A DNA stretch of 64,000 bases from an uncultured Collinsella sp. (GCA_900542305.1 UQMU01000001.1:62001-126000); one strand, 5' to 3'; positions 8,054 through 18,307 are shown, counted from the first letter of the stretch. Made by a program: numbers and translations. Notes: a model not told the origin generated them from the letters alone.

Positions 8054-8884
8054 TTACTTCTTACGGCGACGAATGATGTGCTGGTTCGAGACCTTCTTCT
8101 TCTTGCGCGTACGAAGGCCCTTCGTCGGCTTACCCCAGGGGGTAACGGAGGGACGACCAGAGGTGTGGTTCTTGCCCTCGCCACCGCCGTGCGGGTGGTC
8201 GACAGGGTTCATGACGGTACCGCGGACGGTCGGGCGCACGTTCATGTGACGCTTACGGCCGGCCTTGCCGATGACGATGTTGGAGTGATCGGCGTTGCCG
8301 ACCTCACCGACGGTGGCGCGGCAGGTAACGAGGATGCGGCGCATCTCGGAGGAAGGCATACGGACGATAGCGTACTTGCCCTCCTTACCCATCAGCTGGC
8401 AGGAGTTACCGGCGGAACGGGCGATAGCAGCGCCCTTGCCCGGCTGGAACTCGACGGCGTGGATGAGCGTACCGACGGGGATGTCGGCGAGGGGCAGAGC
8501 GTTGCCCGGCTTGATGTCGGCGTCAGAACCGGACATGATGGTCTGACCGACCTCGAGGCCCTTGGGGGCCAGGATGTAGCGCTTCTCACCGTCAGCGTAG
8601 TGCAGCAGAGCGATGCGAGCGGAACGGTTCGGGTCGTACTCGATCGTGGCAACCTTGGCGGGCACGCCGTCCTTGTTGCGCTTGAAGTCGATCACGCGGT
8701 AACGACGCTTCACGCCGCCGCCCTGGTGGCGGGTGGTGATGCGGCCGTTGTTGTTACGACCGGCCTTCTTGGGCAGGGGCTCGAGAAGAGACTTCTCGGG
8801 CTTGGTGCAGGTGATCTCGGAGAAGTCGGAGATCGTCTGCCAACGCCTACCAGCGGAGGTCGGCTTAAGGTGCTTTACAGCCAT
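8054..8884 (-). CDS. rplB: 50S ribosomal protein L2
   Basis: L2 is needed for subunit association and peptidyl transfer. The 276-residue product has all hallmarks, including the C-terminal MNPVDHPHGGGEG segment with the conserved His. The start is set at MAVKHLKPTSAGRR, which has AAAGGGAT upstream; the frame runs further upstream without family similarity. A 179-base gap with promoter-like and hairpin elements separates it from rplW, so it may have extra regulation. Confidence 0.97.
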   Translation of the reverse strand: MAVKHLKPTSAGRRWQTISDFSEITCTKPEKSLLEPLPKKAGRNNNGRITTRHQGGGVKRRYRVIDFKRNKDGVPAKVATIEYDPNRSARIALLHYADGEKRYILAPKGLEVGQTIMSGSDADIKPGNALPLADIPVGTLIHAVEFQPGKGAAIARSAGNSCQLMGKEGKYAIVRMPSSEMRRILVTCRATVGEVGNADHSNIVIGKAGRKRHMNVRPTVRGTVMNPVDHPHGGGEGKNHTSGRPSVTPWGKPTKGLRTRKKKKVSNQHIIRRRKK

Positions 8885-9063
8885 TACAATCCCTTTCAAT
8901 AGGAATCCGTTAGCCATCGCAGACAGGGATTCGAGGTTCTGCCTCGGGTGCGATGACACCGGACGTATACACGGTTCCGGGCGTGTCCATTTTATACGCC
9001 CAAAACCTTGAGCTCTCGCCTCCCCTAGTTGGGAGGCATGAGCTCACTCAACAGCAGCGAGTC
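8885..9063 (-). promoter_or_regulatory. rplW-rplB spacer with internal promoter-like site and leader hairpins
   Basis: This 179-base gap within the operon holds three elements in minus-strand order. First is a hairpin just after rplW (GCCTCCC/GGGAGGC within flanking GAGCTC copies, about 9010-9045). Second is a promoter-like segment with TATACG next to a motif shared with the rplC promoter (8971-8991). Third is a leader hairpin, CATCGCA/TGCGATG around CGAGG/CCTCG (8915-8956), 31 bases before the rplB start. Together they look like a termination or attenuation point plus a new start. No experimental proof is possible here. Confidence 0.5.
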
Positions 9064-9351
9064 TTAGGCCTGGTTGCCAAAGACCTCGATGGTGTCGCCC
9101 TCGGCCAGCGTGACGATGGCCTTCTTCCAAGAACGGGTCTTGCCGGCGACATAGCGCACGCGCTTGGTCTTGGGCTTGACCGTCAGGGTGTTCACGCGAA
9201 CGACCTTGACGCCGAAGATCTCCTCGACAGCGTCCTTGATCTGATACTTGTTAGCATCCTTGGCGACCTCGAACGTGTACTTGTTCAGCTCCATGCCGGA
9301 GAAGGAGCGCTCGGACACGATCGGACGGATGATGATCTCGTGGGCGGTCAT
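9064..9351 (-). CDS. rplW: 50S ribosomal protein L23
   Basis: This 95-residue protein of the tunnel exit, a docking site for SRP and trigger factor, carries the L23 signatures (IIRPIVSERSF, YTFEVAKDANKYQIKDAVEEIF). Its ATG abuts the rplD stop. Confidence 0.97.
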   Translation of the reverse strand: MTAHEIIIRPIVSERSFSGMELNKYTFEVAKDANKYQIKDAVEEIFGVKVVRVNTLTVKPKTKRVRYVAGKTRSWKKAIVTLAEGDTIEVFGNQA

Positions 9352-9978
9352 TTATGCAAGCACCTCCCCGAAGTGAGCGGCGATGTCGGCGGGCATCAGC
9401 ACGGCGTTGTTGTTGACGAGATCGTAGGTGTTGGCCTCGTCAGCGGTGATGATGAACGTCTTGGGAATGTTGCGGAACGACAGGTAGGCGTTGACATCCT
9501 CATCGCGAACGATGATGGTCAGACGCTTGCCCTCAAGGCCGAGAGCCTTGAGCATGGCGACGGCAGCCTTGGTGGAAGGCTTCTCGAAGCCGTAGTCGTC
9601 GACGAGCACGAGCTCGCCATCGGCCAGCTTGGCGGACAGCGCGGAGCGCATAGCCAGCTTGACCTCCTTGTTGTTCATACGCTTAGCGTAGGAACGGGGC
9701 TTGGGGGCGAAGACAACGCCACCGTGACGCCACTGGGCAGCACGGATGGAACCCTGGCGGGCACGGCCGGTGCCCTTCTGACGCCAAGGCTTCTTGCCGC
9801 CACCGGAAACCTCAGAGCGACCCTTAGCAGACTGGGTGCCCTGACGCCAAGAGGCCATCTGACACTTGACGATGTGGTGCATAACGTGGATGTTCGGCTC
9901 GATGCCGTACACCTCAGCGGCGAGCTCGGCCTCGGCGACCTTCTTGCCCTCGCTGTTCTTTACTTCAAACTTTGCCAT
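9352..9978 (-). CDS. rplD: 50S ribosomal protein L4
   Basis: The 208-residue product has the L4 tunnel-loop motif (KKPWRQKGTGRARQGSIRAA). In E. coli L4 also represses its own operon through the mRNA leader, so the structured leader before rplC is of interest. It follows rplC by 46 bases and is translated from ATG with AAGGAGAAC upstream. Confidence 0.97.
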   Translation of the reverse strand: MAKFEVKNSEGKKVAEAELAAEVYGIEPNIHVMHHIVKCQMASWRQGTQSAKGRSEVSGGGKKPWRQKGTGRARQGSIRAAQWRHGGVVFAPKPRSYAKRMNNKEVKLAMRSALSAKLADGELVLVDDYGFEKPSTKAAVAMLKALGLEGKRLTIIVRDEDVNAYLSFRNIPKTFIITADEANTYDLVNNNAVLMPADIAAHFGEVLA

Positions 9979-10024
9979 TTAAGTGTTCTCCTTGGTATGA
10001 CGCTGGGCTAAATGGGCTGGGCCC

Positions 10025-10645
10025 TTAGGCCATACGGATGGCGACGAGACCATTCTTGGCACCCGGGACAGCGCCCTTGACCAAGATGAGGTTCTGCTCG
10101 GCATCGATGCGGACAACGGAAAGGTTCTTGACGGTAACGCGCTCGTTACCCATGTGACCGGCCATCTTGACGCCCTTGAGGACGCGCGCAGGATAGGCGC
10201 ACTGACCGATAGAACCGGGGTGACGCTGGAAGTGAGAACCATGCGTCATAGGACCGCGGCGCTGACCCCAGCGCTTGATGCGACCCTGGAAGCCCTTACC
10301 CTTGGAGGTACCGATGACGTCGACCTTCTCGACATCAGCGAAATCAGCGACGGTGACGACCTCGCCAACCTTGTGCTCCTCGCCGTTCTCGACGCGGACC
10401 TCACGAAGGAAACGGACAGGCTCGACGCCAGCCTTGGCGAAGTGACCAGCCATGGGCTTGTTCACGTTCTTGGCCTTGATGTCGCCGAAACCGATCTGGA
10501 CGGCGTCATAGCCGTCGGTTGCCTGAGTTTTAACCTGCGAGACAGCGCAGGGGCCAGCCTGGATGACCGTGACGGGAACGACGTTGTCGTCCTCGTCCCA
10601 AACCTGGGTCATGCCAATCTTGCGGCCGAGAATCATGCTGATCAA
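10025..10645 (-). CDS. rplC: 50S ribosomal protein L3
   Basis: The 206-residue L3 opens MISMILGRKIGMTQVW and contains the conserved GFQGRIKRWGQRRGPMTHGS segment. The start is set at TTG 10645 because the family begins M-I-x-x-I-L-G; the ATG three codons later (10636) has no better ribosome-binding site. L3 is the first gene of this block: rpsJ, usually just upstream, lies 14 kb away behind fusA. Confidence 0.95.
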   Translation of the reverse strand: MISMILGRKIGMTQVWDEDDNVVPVTVIQAGPCAVSQVKTQATDGYDAVQIGFGDIKAKNVNKPMAGHFAKAGVEPVRFLREVRVENGEEHKVGEVVTVADFADVEKVDVIGTSKGKGFQGRIKRWGQRRGPMTHGSHFQRHPGSIGQCAYPARVLKGVKMAGHMGNERVTVKNLSVVRIDAEQNLILVKGAVPGAKNGLVAIRMA

Positions 10646-10855
10646 GATATGATCCCAACTCTCGCGTGGTCTTGGGACAATGCGTACACCACCGAGCGTA
10701 CGCCCCTAGAGGACCACTACTTACACGACGTGCTCCCCAGCCTTGTATTTCGCCCGGACTACCTGACAACCCTATTAAGCAGGCATTTTGTCCAGCCAGA
10801 ATACTCCCCTGGTTTCACACAGCTGTTTAGTATACACGGCTGCGGGCGTATCCAT
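10646..10855 (-). promoter_or_regulatory. rplC operon promoter and structured 5' leader
   Basis: On the minus strand a -10 of TATACT (10829-10834) is preceded by TCGATG at 18 bases. The spacer holds the motif GGATACGCCCG...CGTG (10835-10855), also seen before rplB and rpsL. The predicted leader is about 175 bases long. Within it GTGGTC (minus strand, about 10712-10717) pairs with GACCAC (10666-10671), enclosing a GCGTAC/GTACGC hairpin (10682-10703). A long structured leader fits autogenous control of an S10-type operon; that is inferred. Confidence 0.55.
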
Positions 10856-10897
10856 CGAGATTCATATTTCACTCACATTGTTTACGCAGGTAAAGTG

Positions 10898-11074
10898 CGT
10901 GGCACGTTCCCAGTGTGCGGCGGAGGGGGCGGGCCTGAGACATATTAAGGTTGCTGCTCTACAGTCCTGCTCACGACGGAGAGCACATTAAGTGCTCTCC
11001 TGTTCGTGCGGAACTCGCGACAACCTTAATATGTCTCAGGCCCGCCCCCTCCGCCGCACACTGGGAACGCCACG
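10898..11074. repeat. Long inverted-repeat element with conserved 69-nt core, copy A
   Basis: The arms of this element pair over about 54 bases (10898-10952 with 11022-11074) with only a two-base bulge. They enclose a core that starts GCTGCTCTACAGTCCTG and ends CGGAACTCGCGAC. Inside the core is a hairpin, GGAGAGCAC-ATTAA-GTGCTCTCC. Copy B at 28195-28335 has the same core length (69) and the same ends, but completely different arms and a covarying hairpin. It lies just past the 3' end of the histidine phosphatase gene and upstream of the rplC promoter. Confidence 0.85.
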
Positions 11075-11104
11075 TTGATGTCTGCTAAACCTTGCTCGCT
11101 CAGG

Positions 11105-11731
11105 CTAATGACTTTGTTGGGGGTCCACTATTTGCTGGAGGGTGAACTTGCATTGCATCGGCTCGCCTTCTGCTTGTGGCTTTGCCTCATCGAAATTGAA
11201 GATCATGATGGCGCAGTTGGGGAGTTTTGTTGGGAGCTCGAAGCCCTCTGGGGCTGCAGCCTTGATGAATTGGCGGCTGGCGCTGCCGTGGCTTACTGCT
11301 AGAAAGGTTTCGATGCCCTCGGAGTCCATGAGATTGGTGAGGGCGCCTACCATGCGTTCTTGCAGTGCGCGGCTTCCTTCTCCTCCGAAGGGGACCAGAT
11401 CCTCGCCCGGATCCCAGACGTCGGTGGGCAGGGCGTCGTGGGGGCCTTCTTCGAAGGTGCCGTAGCTGCGCTCGATGATGCCTTCGCAGGGATCGACTGC
11501 TGCGTCCGGGCCAAGGAGCTCGTTTGCGACGAGACTTGCCGTGTCCACGGCTCGGCCCAAAGGGGAGGAGACCACCTTGTCGGGAACGACGTTGTGGGCT
11601 TTGAGCCATGCGGCTGCCACCCGCGCCTGCTGACGGCCCAGGTCGGTCAGCGGCGAATCGCAGCGGCCCTGGACCAGCTTTTTGACGTTGAACTCCGTCT
11701 GACCGTGGCGGAGTAGATACAGCTTCTTCAT
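11105..11731 (-). CDS. Histidine phosphatase family protein (phosphoglycerate mutase-like)
   Basis: The 208-residue product has the family signature LRHGQTEFN at the N-terminus, with the catalytic His, and the second His in the late segment LAVSHGSASRQF. Such enzymes remove or transfer phosphate from small molecules. The absence of strong mutase features and the operon-free setting do not allow a substrate to be named. AGGGGAGAGC precedes the ATG. It reads toward the conserved inverted-repeat element, which may act as its terminator. Confidence 0.85.
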   Translation of the reverse strand: MKKLYLLRHGQTEFNVKKLVQGRCDSPLTDLGRQQARVAAAWLKAHNVVPDKVVSSPLGRAVDTASLVANELLGPDAAVDPCEGIIERSYGTFEEGPHDALPTDVWDPGEDLVPFGGEGSRALQERMVGALTNLMDSEGIETFLAVSHGSASRQFIKAAAPEGFELPTKLPNCAIMIFNFDEAKPQAEGEPMQCKFTLQQIVDPQQSH

Positions 11732-11770
11732 GCTCTCCCCTTCTGCATAACCTGCTTTGCCGGCACAGCC

Positions 11771-12925
11771 TTACTCGTGGGTATGCCCTACGTAGTCTTC
11801 GTCGATCGTAATCTTGGCAATCGACTTGGGATATTCCGATTCGACCCGTTGTGCCAGCGCGTGCTTTAAGTCTTCGGCACTCATCTGCAGATCCGAGGGA
11901 CGCACGCAGTCAAAGATCACGTTGGTGTGCGTAGGACCCGGCACACAGCGTAGGTCATGAATCGAGAGGCGGTTATCGATCTCCTGAGCCATGGCGTGAA
12001 TGCGCAAGCGCAAGCTCGCCACCTTGGGGTCATCGGTCACGATGGGATCGTAGTGAAGCGTGACGATCATGCCGTCTTCGTCCCTAAACGACTGCTCGAT
12101 GTTATCGAGCGTGTCGTGGCTTTCCAGCGGGCTGGCCTCGGCCGCCATCTCGGCGTGCGCACTTGCAAACTTCCTGCCCGGGCCGTAGTCGTGAACCATC
12201 AAATCGTGAACGCCCAAAACGCCGGGATAGCTCATGATCTTGTCTCGAATGTGCTTGACCAGCTTAGGATCGGGTGACTGGCCCAAAAGCGGGCTCACCG
12301 TATCTTGAATAAGTTCAAGGCCGCTCCAGCCAATATAGGCGCCAACGGCAAGGCCAACCCATGCGTCAAAATTGATGTGCGTCACCTGCGAAACAATCGC
12401 ACATGCCAGCACGGCGCCTGTGGCAAGGACATCGTTCTTGGAATCCTGCGCGGTCGCATGCAGCGTCTCGGACTCAATGCGATCGCCGAGCTTTTGGTTG
12501 AGGGCCGCCATCCAGAGCTTTACGACCATCGAAAGCACTAGAACTGCCACCAGGGCAAGCGAGAACTCGACAGGTTCGGGGTGGATGATGCGCTCAACCG
12601 AGGACTTCACCAGCTCAACGCCGATCAGCAGCACGAGCGCCGCCACGACCAGACCCGAGAGATACTCGTAGCGGCCATGTCCGTAAGGATGCTCGGGGTC
12701 CGCCGGCTTGCTCGCCAGCTTAAAGCCCAGCACGCTCACGATATTCGAGCTGGCATCGGACAGGTTGTTCATGGCATCCGCCACAATCGAAACCGATCCC
12801 GACAGCACACCAATTGCGCCCTTCGCAGCACAAAGCGCAACATTAGCGAGAATACACACCATGCCCGTCAACATGCCCACGCGCGCACGGTCGCCCTGCG
12901 CGCGCTTAACAATCCACTCGACCAT
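11771..12925 (-). CDS. Cation diffusion facilitator family transporter
   Basis: This 384-residue membrane exporter of divalent metal ions (zinc, manganese, iron or cobalt class) has the metal-site motif SIVADAMNNLSDASSN in TM2 and the second site HATAQDSKNDVLATG in TM5. A cytoplasmic ZT-dimer domain follows (about residues 210-290). The C-terminal extension of roughly 90 residues repeats part of the dimerisation fold and is longer than in E. coli FieF (300 residues). Metal specificity cannot be read safely. It is separated from its neighbours by about 40 and 150 bases. Confidence 0.88.
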   Translation of the reverse strand: MVEWIVKRAQGDRARVGMLTGMVCILANVALCAAKGAIGVLSGSVSIVADAMNNLSDASSNIVSVLGFKLASKPADPEHPYGHGRYEYLSGLVVAALVLLIGVELVKSSVERIIHPEPVEFSLALVAVLVLSMVVKLWMAALNQKLGDRIESETLHATAQDSKNDVLATGAVLACAIVSQVTHINFDAWVGLAVGAYIGWSGLELIQDTVSPLLGQSPDPKLVKHIRDKIMSYPGVLGVHDLMVHDYGPGRKFASAHAEMAAEASPLESHDTLDNIEQSFRDEDGMIVTLHYDPIVTDDPKVASLRLRIHAMAQEIDNRLSIHDLRCVPGPTHTNVIFDCVRPSDLQMSAEDLKHALAQRVESEYPKSIAKITIDEDYVGHTHE

Positions 12926-13004
12926 CTACATCCGCCCCCACGGTACTGCCTATATATCTATTGCTCAAACGGATTGTAGTGTAGCCACTTTGTCCTTCAG
13001 ATAC

Positions 13005-13038
13005 AAAAAGGCCGCAACCCACACGGGCCACGGCCTTG
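13005..13038 (-). terminator. Terminator after the PTS EIIC gene
   Basis: AAGGCCG pairs with CGGCCTT across a loop and is followed by a T-run on the minus strand, about 40 bases past the EIIC stop. It would also end any fab operon read-through. Confidence 0.8.
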
Positions 13039-13075
13039 GAATATGACAAAGGAATCGTCCTTTTGTCACACAGGT

Positions 13076-14290
13076 TTATGCGCTTGCTTCAGCAGCGCTC
13101 GCCACTGTTTCGGGCGAATCGGCTTCGTCTTCTGCCACCTGCCCCTTCGTCGGTACCACGCCAAAGCAGTAGCTCAGCGCCGCAGACACCGCAAATGCCA
13201 CACCGCCGGCAGCGCAGCACCACAGCAGGTTCGAGATGCCGCCCGTGGCAAAGCCAATGACCATGAGGACATTCGTCATGCCGATGGTATAGGCCGTAAC
13301 GTGGCCCACGGCCGCAACAAGGCCTCCGACGGCGCCGCCAATGGCCATGCATGTGAGGCACCTGCCATATTTAAAGCCGCAACCGTACAGCGCCGGCTCG
13401 CTTACGCCGCCAAGAACACCCGAGATTGAATAGCCCAGCATGAGCGCCTTCTCGTCCTTATCCGCAACGCGGAGCGACGCGCCAAAAGGCATGCCCCAAA
13501 CGGCGAACGTTGCCATCGTCGCGGCGATCAGGATGCACGAATCCGTTCCCACACTCATAAACTGCGCATAGGCGAGCGATAGGACGACGTTGCTGACGCC
13601 CGCGATCTTAAGGAACTCCCAGCCCGCGGCAAGCCCCATGAGCGTGAGCAGCGACACGATGCCACCGGAATTGCCAAGCATAAACATAAGCTGGCCCAAC
13701 AGCATGCCCAGATAGCTGCCCGCCGGTGCCGTAATACACAGCGAAACCGGAACCATGACAAGCATGGTCGCAAACGGAACGAACGAAAACGCCACGGCCT
13801 TAGGGATAACGCGCGAAAAGAAACACTCCACTCGCCATAGCACGGGCACCGAGATGAGAACCGGAATAACAGTCGTCGTGTAATCGTTGACCGGCGCGGG
13901 AAGCAGGCCATACACGGAAGTCATCGATGCCCCCGTCGTCGATGCGGCATCGACGAGCTTAAGCAGATCGGGCGCAATCAATACGCCGCCCAGCATCATG
14001 CCCAGCTGCTCCGAGCAACCGAGCTGGCGGGCGGCCGCCCAACCAAGATAAACGGGCAAAAAGTAGTAGCCGGCGTTATAGAGCCAACTGTAGAACAGGC
14101 GATAGATTTCGGAATCGGCAGACCACAGGCCCAGCATGCCTTCGCCCATAATGACGGCGACGGTGCGGAACAACGCCGCGCAGACAATAAACGGCAGCGC
14201 CGACATCATGCTTTTGGACAGATAGTCCACCACGGCCATGGCGTTTGATGAAACCGTCGTTGTAAACGAGGTGTTAGAAACTTGTGGCAT
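13076..14290 (-). CDS. PTS transporter subunit EIIC (orphan, no EIIB or EIIA)
   Basis: This 404-residue, highly hydrophobic protein has about ten membrane segments and the EIIC-family end segment (GVLGGVSEPALYGCGFKYGR). In this family the GxSEPA motif is part of the sugar site. The start is set at the ATG with GAAAGG six bases upstream; the open frame continues upstream without similarity. No EIIB or EIIA domain is attached and none is adjacent; the nearest EIIA is at 50288-50851. It begins only 40 bases after accDA on the same strand, so it may be read from the fab operon. The sugar is unknown; the fold is of the glucose/beta-glucoside class. Confidence 0.85.
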   Translation of the reverse strand: MPQVSNTSFTTTVSSNAMAVVDYLSKSMMSALPFIVCAALFRTVAVIMGEGMLGLWSADSEIYRLFYSWLYNAGYYFLPVYLGWAAARQLGCSEQLGMMLGGVLIAPDLLKLVDAASTTGASMTSVYGLLPAPVNDYTTTVIPVLISVPVLWRVECFFSRVIPKAVAFSFVPFATMLVMVPVSLCITAPAGSYLGMLLGQLMFMLGNSGGIVSLLTLMGLAAGWEFLKIAGVSNVVLSLAYAQFMSVGTDSCILIAATMATFAVWGMPFGASLRVADKDEKALMLGYSISGVLGGVSEPALYGCGFKYGRCLTCMAIGGAVGGLVAAVGHVTAYTIGMTNVLMVIGFATGGISNLLWCCAAGGVAFAVSAALSYCFGVVPTKGQVAEDEADSPETVASAAEASA

Positions 14291-14330
14291 GGAACGCCTT
14301 TCCCAATGTGACATGTGGGCTGTCCCTTTA

Positions 14331-16041
14331 TCACATCGTACGGTACTGACCGATTGCGCGGTACTTTTCGTAGCGGAGGTTTGTGAGGGTCGCGTCGTCG
14401 AGCCGCCCAAGCGTATCGAAGGCATCAAATGCCGAGGACATGACGGCACCGGCGATCTCCTCATGCGACAGGCCCCTATCATCAACAATGCCGTCGATGA
14501 TGCCGAGCGCCAACAAATCGGGGGCCGTGAGCTTAAGCGCCTCGGCGGCCTCATTCGCGCGCTCGGTATCCTTCCACAGAATCGACGCACAGGCCTCGGG
14601 GCTCACGACCGAATAGGCCGAGCTCGAGAGCATCAGGATGCGGTCGGCCACGGACAGCGCCAGCGCGCCACCAGAGCCGCCCTCGCCTGTCACCACCGAG
14701 ACAATCGGCGTCTTAAGGCCGCTCATCTCCATGAGGTTCTGGGCAATCGCCTCACCCTGGCCGCGTTCCTCGGCACCGATACCGCAAAACGCGCCCGAAG
14801 TATCGACCAGGCACAGAACCGGTCGACCAAACTTTTCGGCCTGGCGCATAAGGCGACGCGCTTTGCGGTAGCCCTCGGGATGTGCCATACCAAAGTTGCG
14901 ACGCATGCGCTCTTTGGTCGTGGTGCCGCGCTCGATGGCGATGACCGTTACGGGGCGTCCGTCTTTCCAGCCAATGCCAGCCACCACAGCAGCGTCGTCG
15001 CCAAAGTAGCGGTCGCCGTGCAGCTCCACAAATCCATCCAGGCCCAGCGAGATCATCTCGCCTGCCGTGGCGCGATCTGCCGAGCGGGTCTGCTTGACAA
15101 TCTCGAGCGCGGTTTTTGGTGCGGCCGAGCGCTTGAACAAGTGTCCCAGCTTTTTGCCGCGGCGACCCATATGCACGATCTCATGCGGTGCCCCCAGGCC
15201 GGGCGCGTGCCCTTCGTGCAGCGCCAGCAGCTCGCCTACCGTGAGCGCAATCTCGCCACGCGGAACAACGGCATCGCAAAAGCCGTGCTCCAGCAAAAAC
15301 TCGGAGCGCTGGAATCCCTTGGGCAGGCGCTTGTGCATGTTCTGCTCGATCACGCGCGGGCCGGCAAATGCCGTCAGGGCATCGGGCTCGGCCAGGATAA
15401 TGTCGCCCTCCATGGCAAAACTCGCGGTTACGCCTCCGGTCGTGGGGTCGGTGAGCACCGTGATATACAGGCCGCCCGCCTCGCTGTGGCGCCTAACCGC
15501 CGCAGAAATCTTGGCCATCTGCATAAGCGATGTCACGCCCTCTTGCATGCGCGCACCGCCCGAAACGGTAAAGCCGACAACTGACAACCCCAGCTCGGTC
15601 GCATGCTCAAATGTGCGACAGATCTTCTCGCCCACCACGGAACCCATCGAGCCCATCATAAAGTTGGCGTCCATAAAGAAGAGCGCCGTATCGCAACCGC
15701 AGATTTTGCCTCTACCGCACACAACGGCATCGCGCTCGCCCGAACGCTCGCTCACGCTCTTGAGCTTGTCGGCATAACCGGGAAACGAGAGGAAGTCCTC
15801 CGACGCCAGATTGGCATCCCATTCCTCAAACGTGCCCTCGTCAACCGTCATGCGCATGCGCGCGCGACCGCTCACGCGAAAGTGTTTTCCGCAACGAGGG
15901 CAGACCTCGAGGTTGTCGTGCAGACGCGCCTCATCGATCACGCGGCGGCACTCCGGGCACTTGATAAACACATGGCGCGCGGGAAACTCGGCGCACGACT
16001 CGGTCATCGGTCCCTCGAGGACGTTGACCGTCTTCGCTTTT

Positions 16042-16055
<14 letters not shown>
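14331..16055 (-). CDS. accDA: Acetyl-CoA carboxylase carboxyltransferase, fused beta-alpha subunits
   Basis: This single 574-residue chain does the work of AccD and AccA, moving CO2 from carboxybiotin to acetyl-CoA to make malonyl-CoA. The AccD half has its zinc finger (C33, C36, C52, C55) and crotonase-like fold with GGARMQEG. The AccA half follows from about residue 300 and includes GEGGSGGALAL. In most bacteria these are two proteins. The start overlaps the accC stop (ATGCTGATGAATAG), giving tight coupling; ATG at 16049 is an alternative start. It is the last enzyme gene of the fab operon. Confidence 0.93.
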
Positions 16056-17385
<1,330 letters not shown>

Positions 17386-17395
17386 GAAGCCTTCC

Positions 17396-17818
17396 TTAAC
17401 TTTCGTGCATGAGTGCAAAAGACATATCGGCGCGGCAGCAAACCTCACCGTTGACGCTCGCAGTACCCGTCGCAAAGCGGAACGGCCCGCGCGCTCGCGT
17501 GATGGAGCACACCAGATCCACCGTGTCGCCCGGGCGCACCGGACGCTTAAAGCGCACCTTGTCCAGACTCGTGTAGAACGGCGTCGCGCCACGCGCCTCC
17601 TCATCGCCCATCAGCAGCACGCAGCAGTTCTGGGCGAGCATCTCGCATTGGATCACGCCGGGGACCACCGGGTTTCCCGGAAAATGCCCCTGCAAAAAGT
17701 ACTCGTCGCCCGTGATCGTGATCTTGCCGTGGGCCTCGTCGCCCACCAGCTCGGCTTTGTCGAGCAAAAGCATCGGCTCTCGATGCGGCAACAGCTTCTT
17801 GAGCTCTTCTTTGTTCAT
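17396..17818 (-). CDS. fabZ: 3-hydroxyacyl-ACP dehydratase
   Basis: The 140-residue hot-dog-fold enzyme removes water from 3-hydroxyacyl-ACP. The catalytic segment GHFPGNPVVPGV and the N-terminal LPHREPMLLLD are intact. No fabA or fabM is nearby, so how unsaturated fatty acids are made is not shown by this window. The start is set at MNKEELKKLL, which has GGTGAT upstream. Confidence 0.95.
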   Translation of the reverse strand: MNKEELKKLLPHREPMLLLDKAELVGDEAHGKITITGDEYFLQGHFPGNPVVPGVIQCEMLAQNCCVLLMGDEEARGATPFYTSLDKVRFKRPVRPGDTVDLVCSITRARGPFRFATGTASVNGEVCCRADMSFALMHES

Positions 17819-17827
17819 GGATATCAC

Positions 17828-18304
17828 CTATCCGATCCTCATGAGGCAGCTGCCAAACTCCACGAGGTCGCCGTCGGCCACGCAGATCTCGAGCACCTCG
17901 CCGTCTGCCTCGGCCGTCACCTCGTTGAGAACCTTCATGGCCTCGATGATGCAGAGGGTCTCACCGGCCTTGACCTTGGAGCCCACGTGCACAAACGGCT
18001 CGTCGCCCGGCGCCGGGGCAGCATAGAAAACGCCGACCATGGGAGCGGTCACCTCGGTGCCCTTGGGCTCCGGTGCGGTGGCAGGCGCCTGCGCGGCGGG
18101 CTCCGGTGCGGCGGCAGGCATGGCGACAGGAGCCACCGCCGGAGCAGTCGCGGCACTCGGCATAGGCATGGGCACGGCAACCGGCTGCGCCGCGCTCGCG
18201 CGCTCGAGCTCGACCGCAGTGCCATCGGGCTCCTCAACACGCACGCGCGTGAGGCCGCGGTCCTCCATAACATCGGCTATCTCGGCAAGTCTTTTGGAAT
18301 CCAT
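17828..18304 (-). CDS. accB: Biotin carboxyl carrier protein of acetyl-CoA carboxylase
   Basis: The 158-residue product has three parts: a short N-terminal domain, a flexible Ala/Pro linker (about residues 38-80), and a biotinyl domain with the acceptor Lys at EAMKV (K124). The BirA ligase that would modify it is encoded divergently at 23685. It sits between fabF and fabZ, as in streptococcal fab clusters. Confidence 0.96.
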   Translation of the reverse strand: MDSKRLAEIADVMEDRGLTRVRVEEPDGTAVELERASAAQPVAVPMPMPSAATAPAVAPVAMPAAAPEPAAQAPATAPEPKGTEVTAPMVGVFYAAPAPGDEPFVHVGSKVKAGETLCIIEAMKVLNEVTAEADGEVLEICVADGDLVEFGSCLMRIG

Positions 18305-18307
18305 GCT

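Noticed and set aside
10898..11074. Invertible DNA switch because of the long inverted repeats
   Set aside because: The core is in the same orientation relative to the neighbouring operon in both copies and no recombinase gene is nearby. The paired covariation inside the core fits a folded molecule better.
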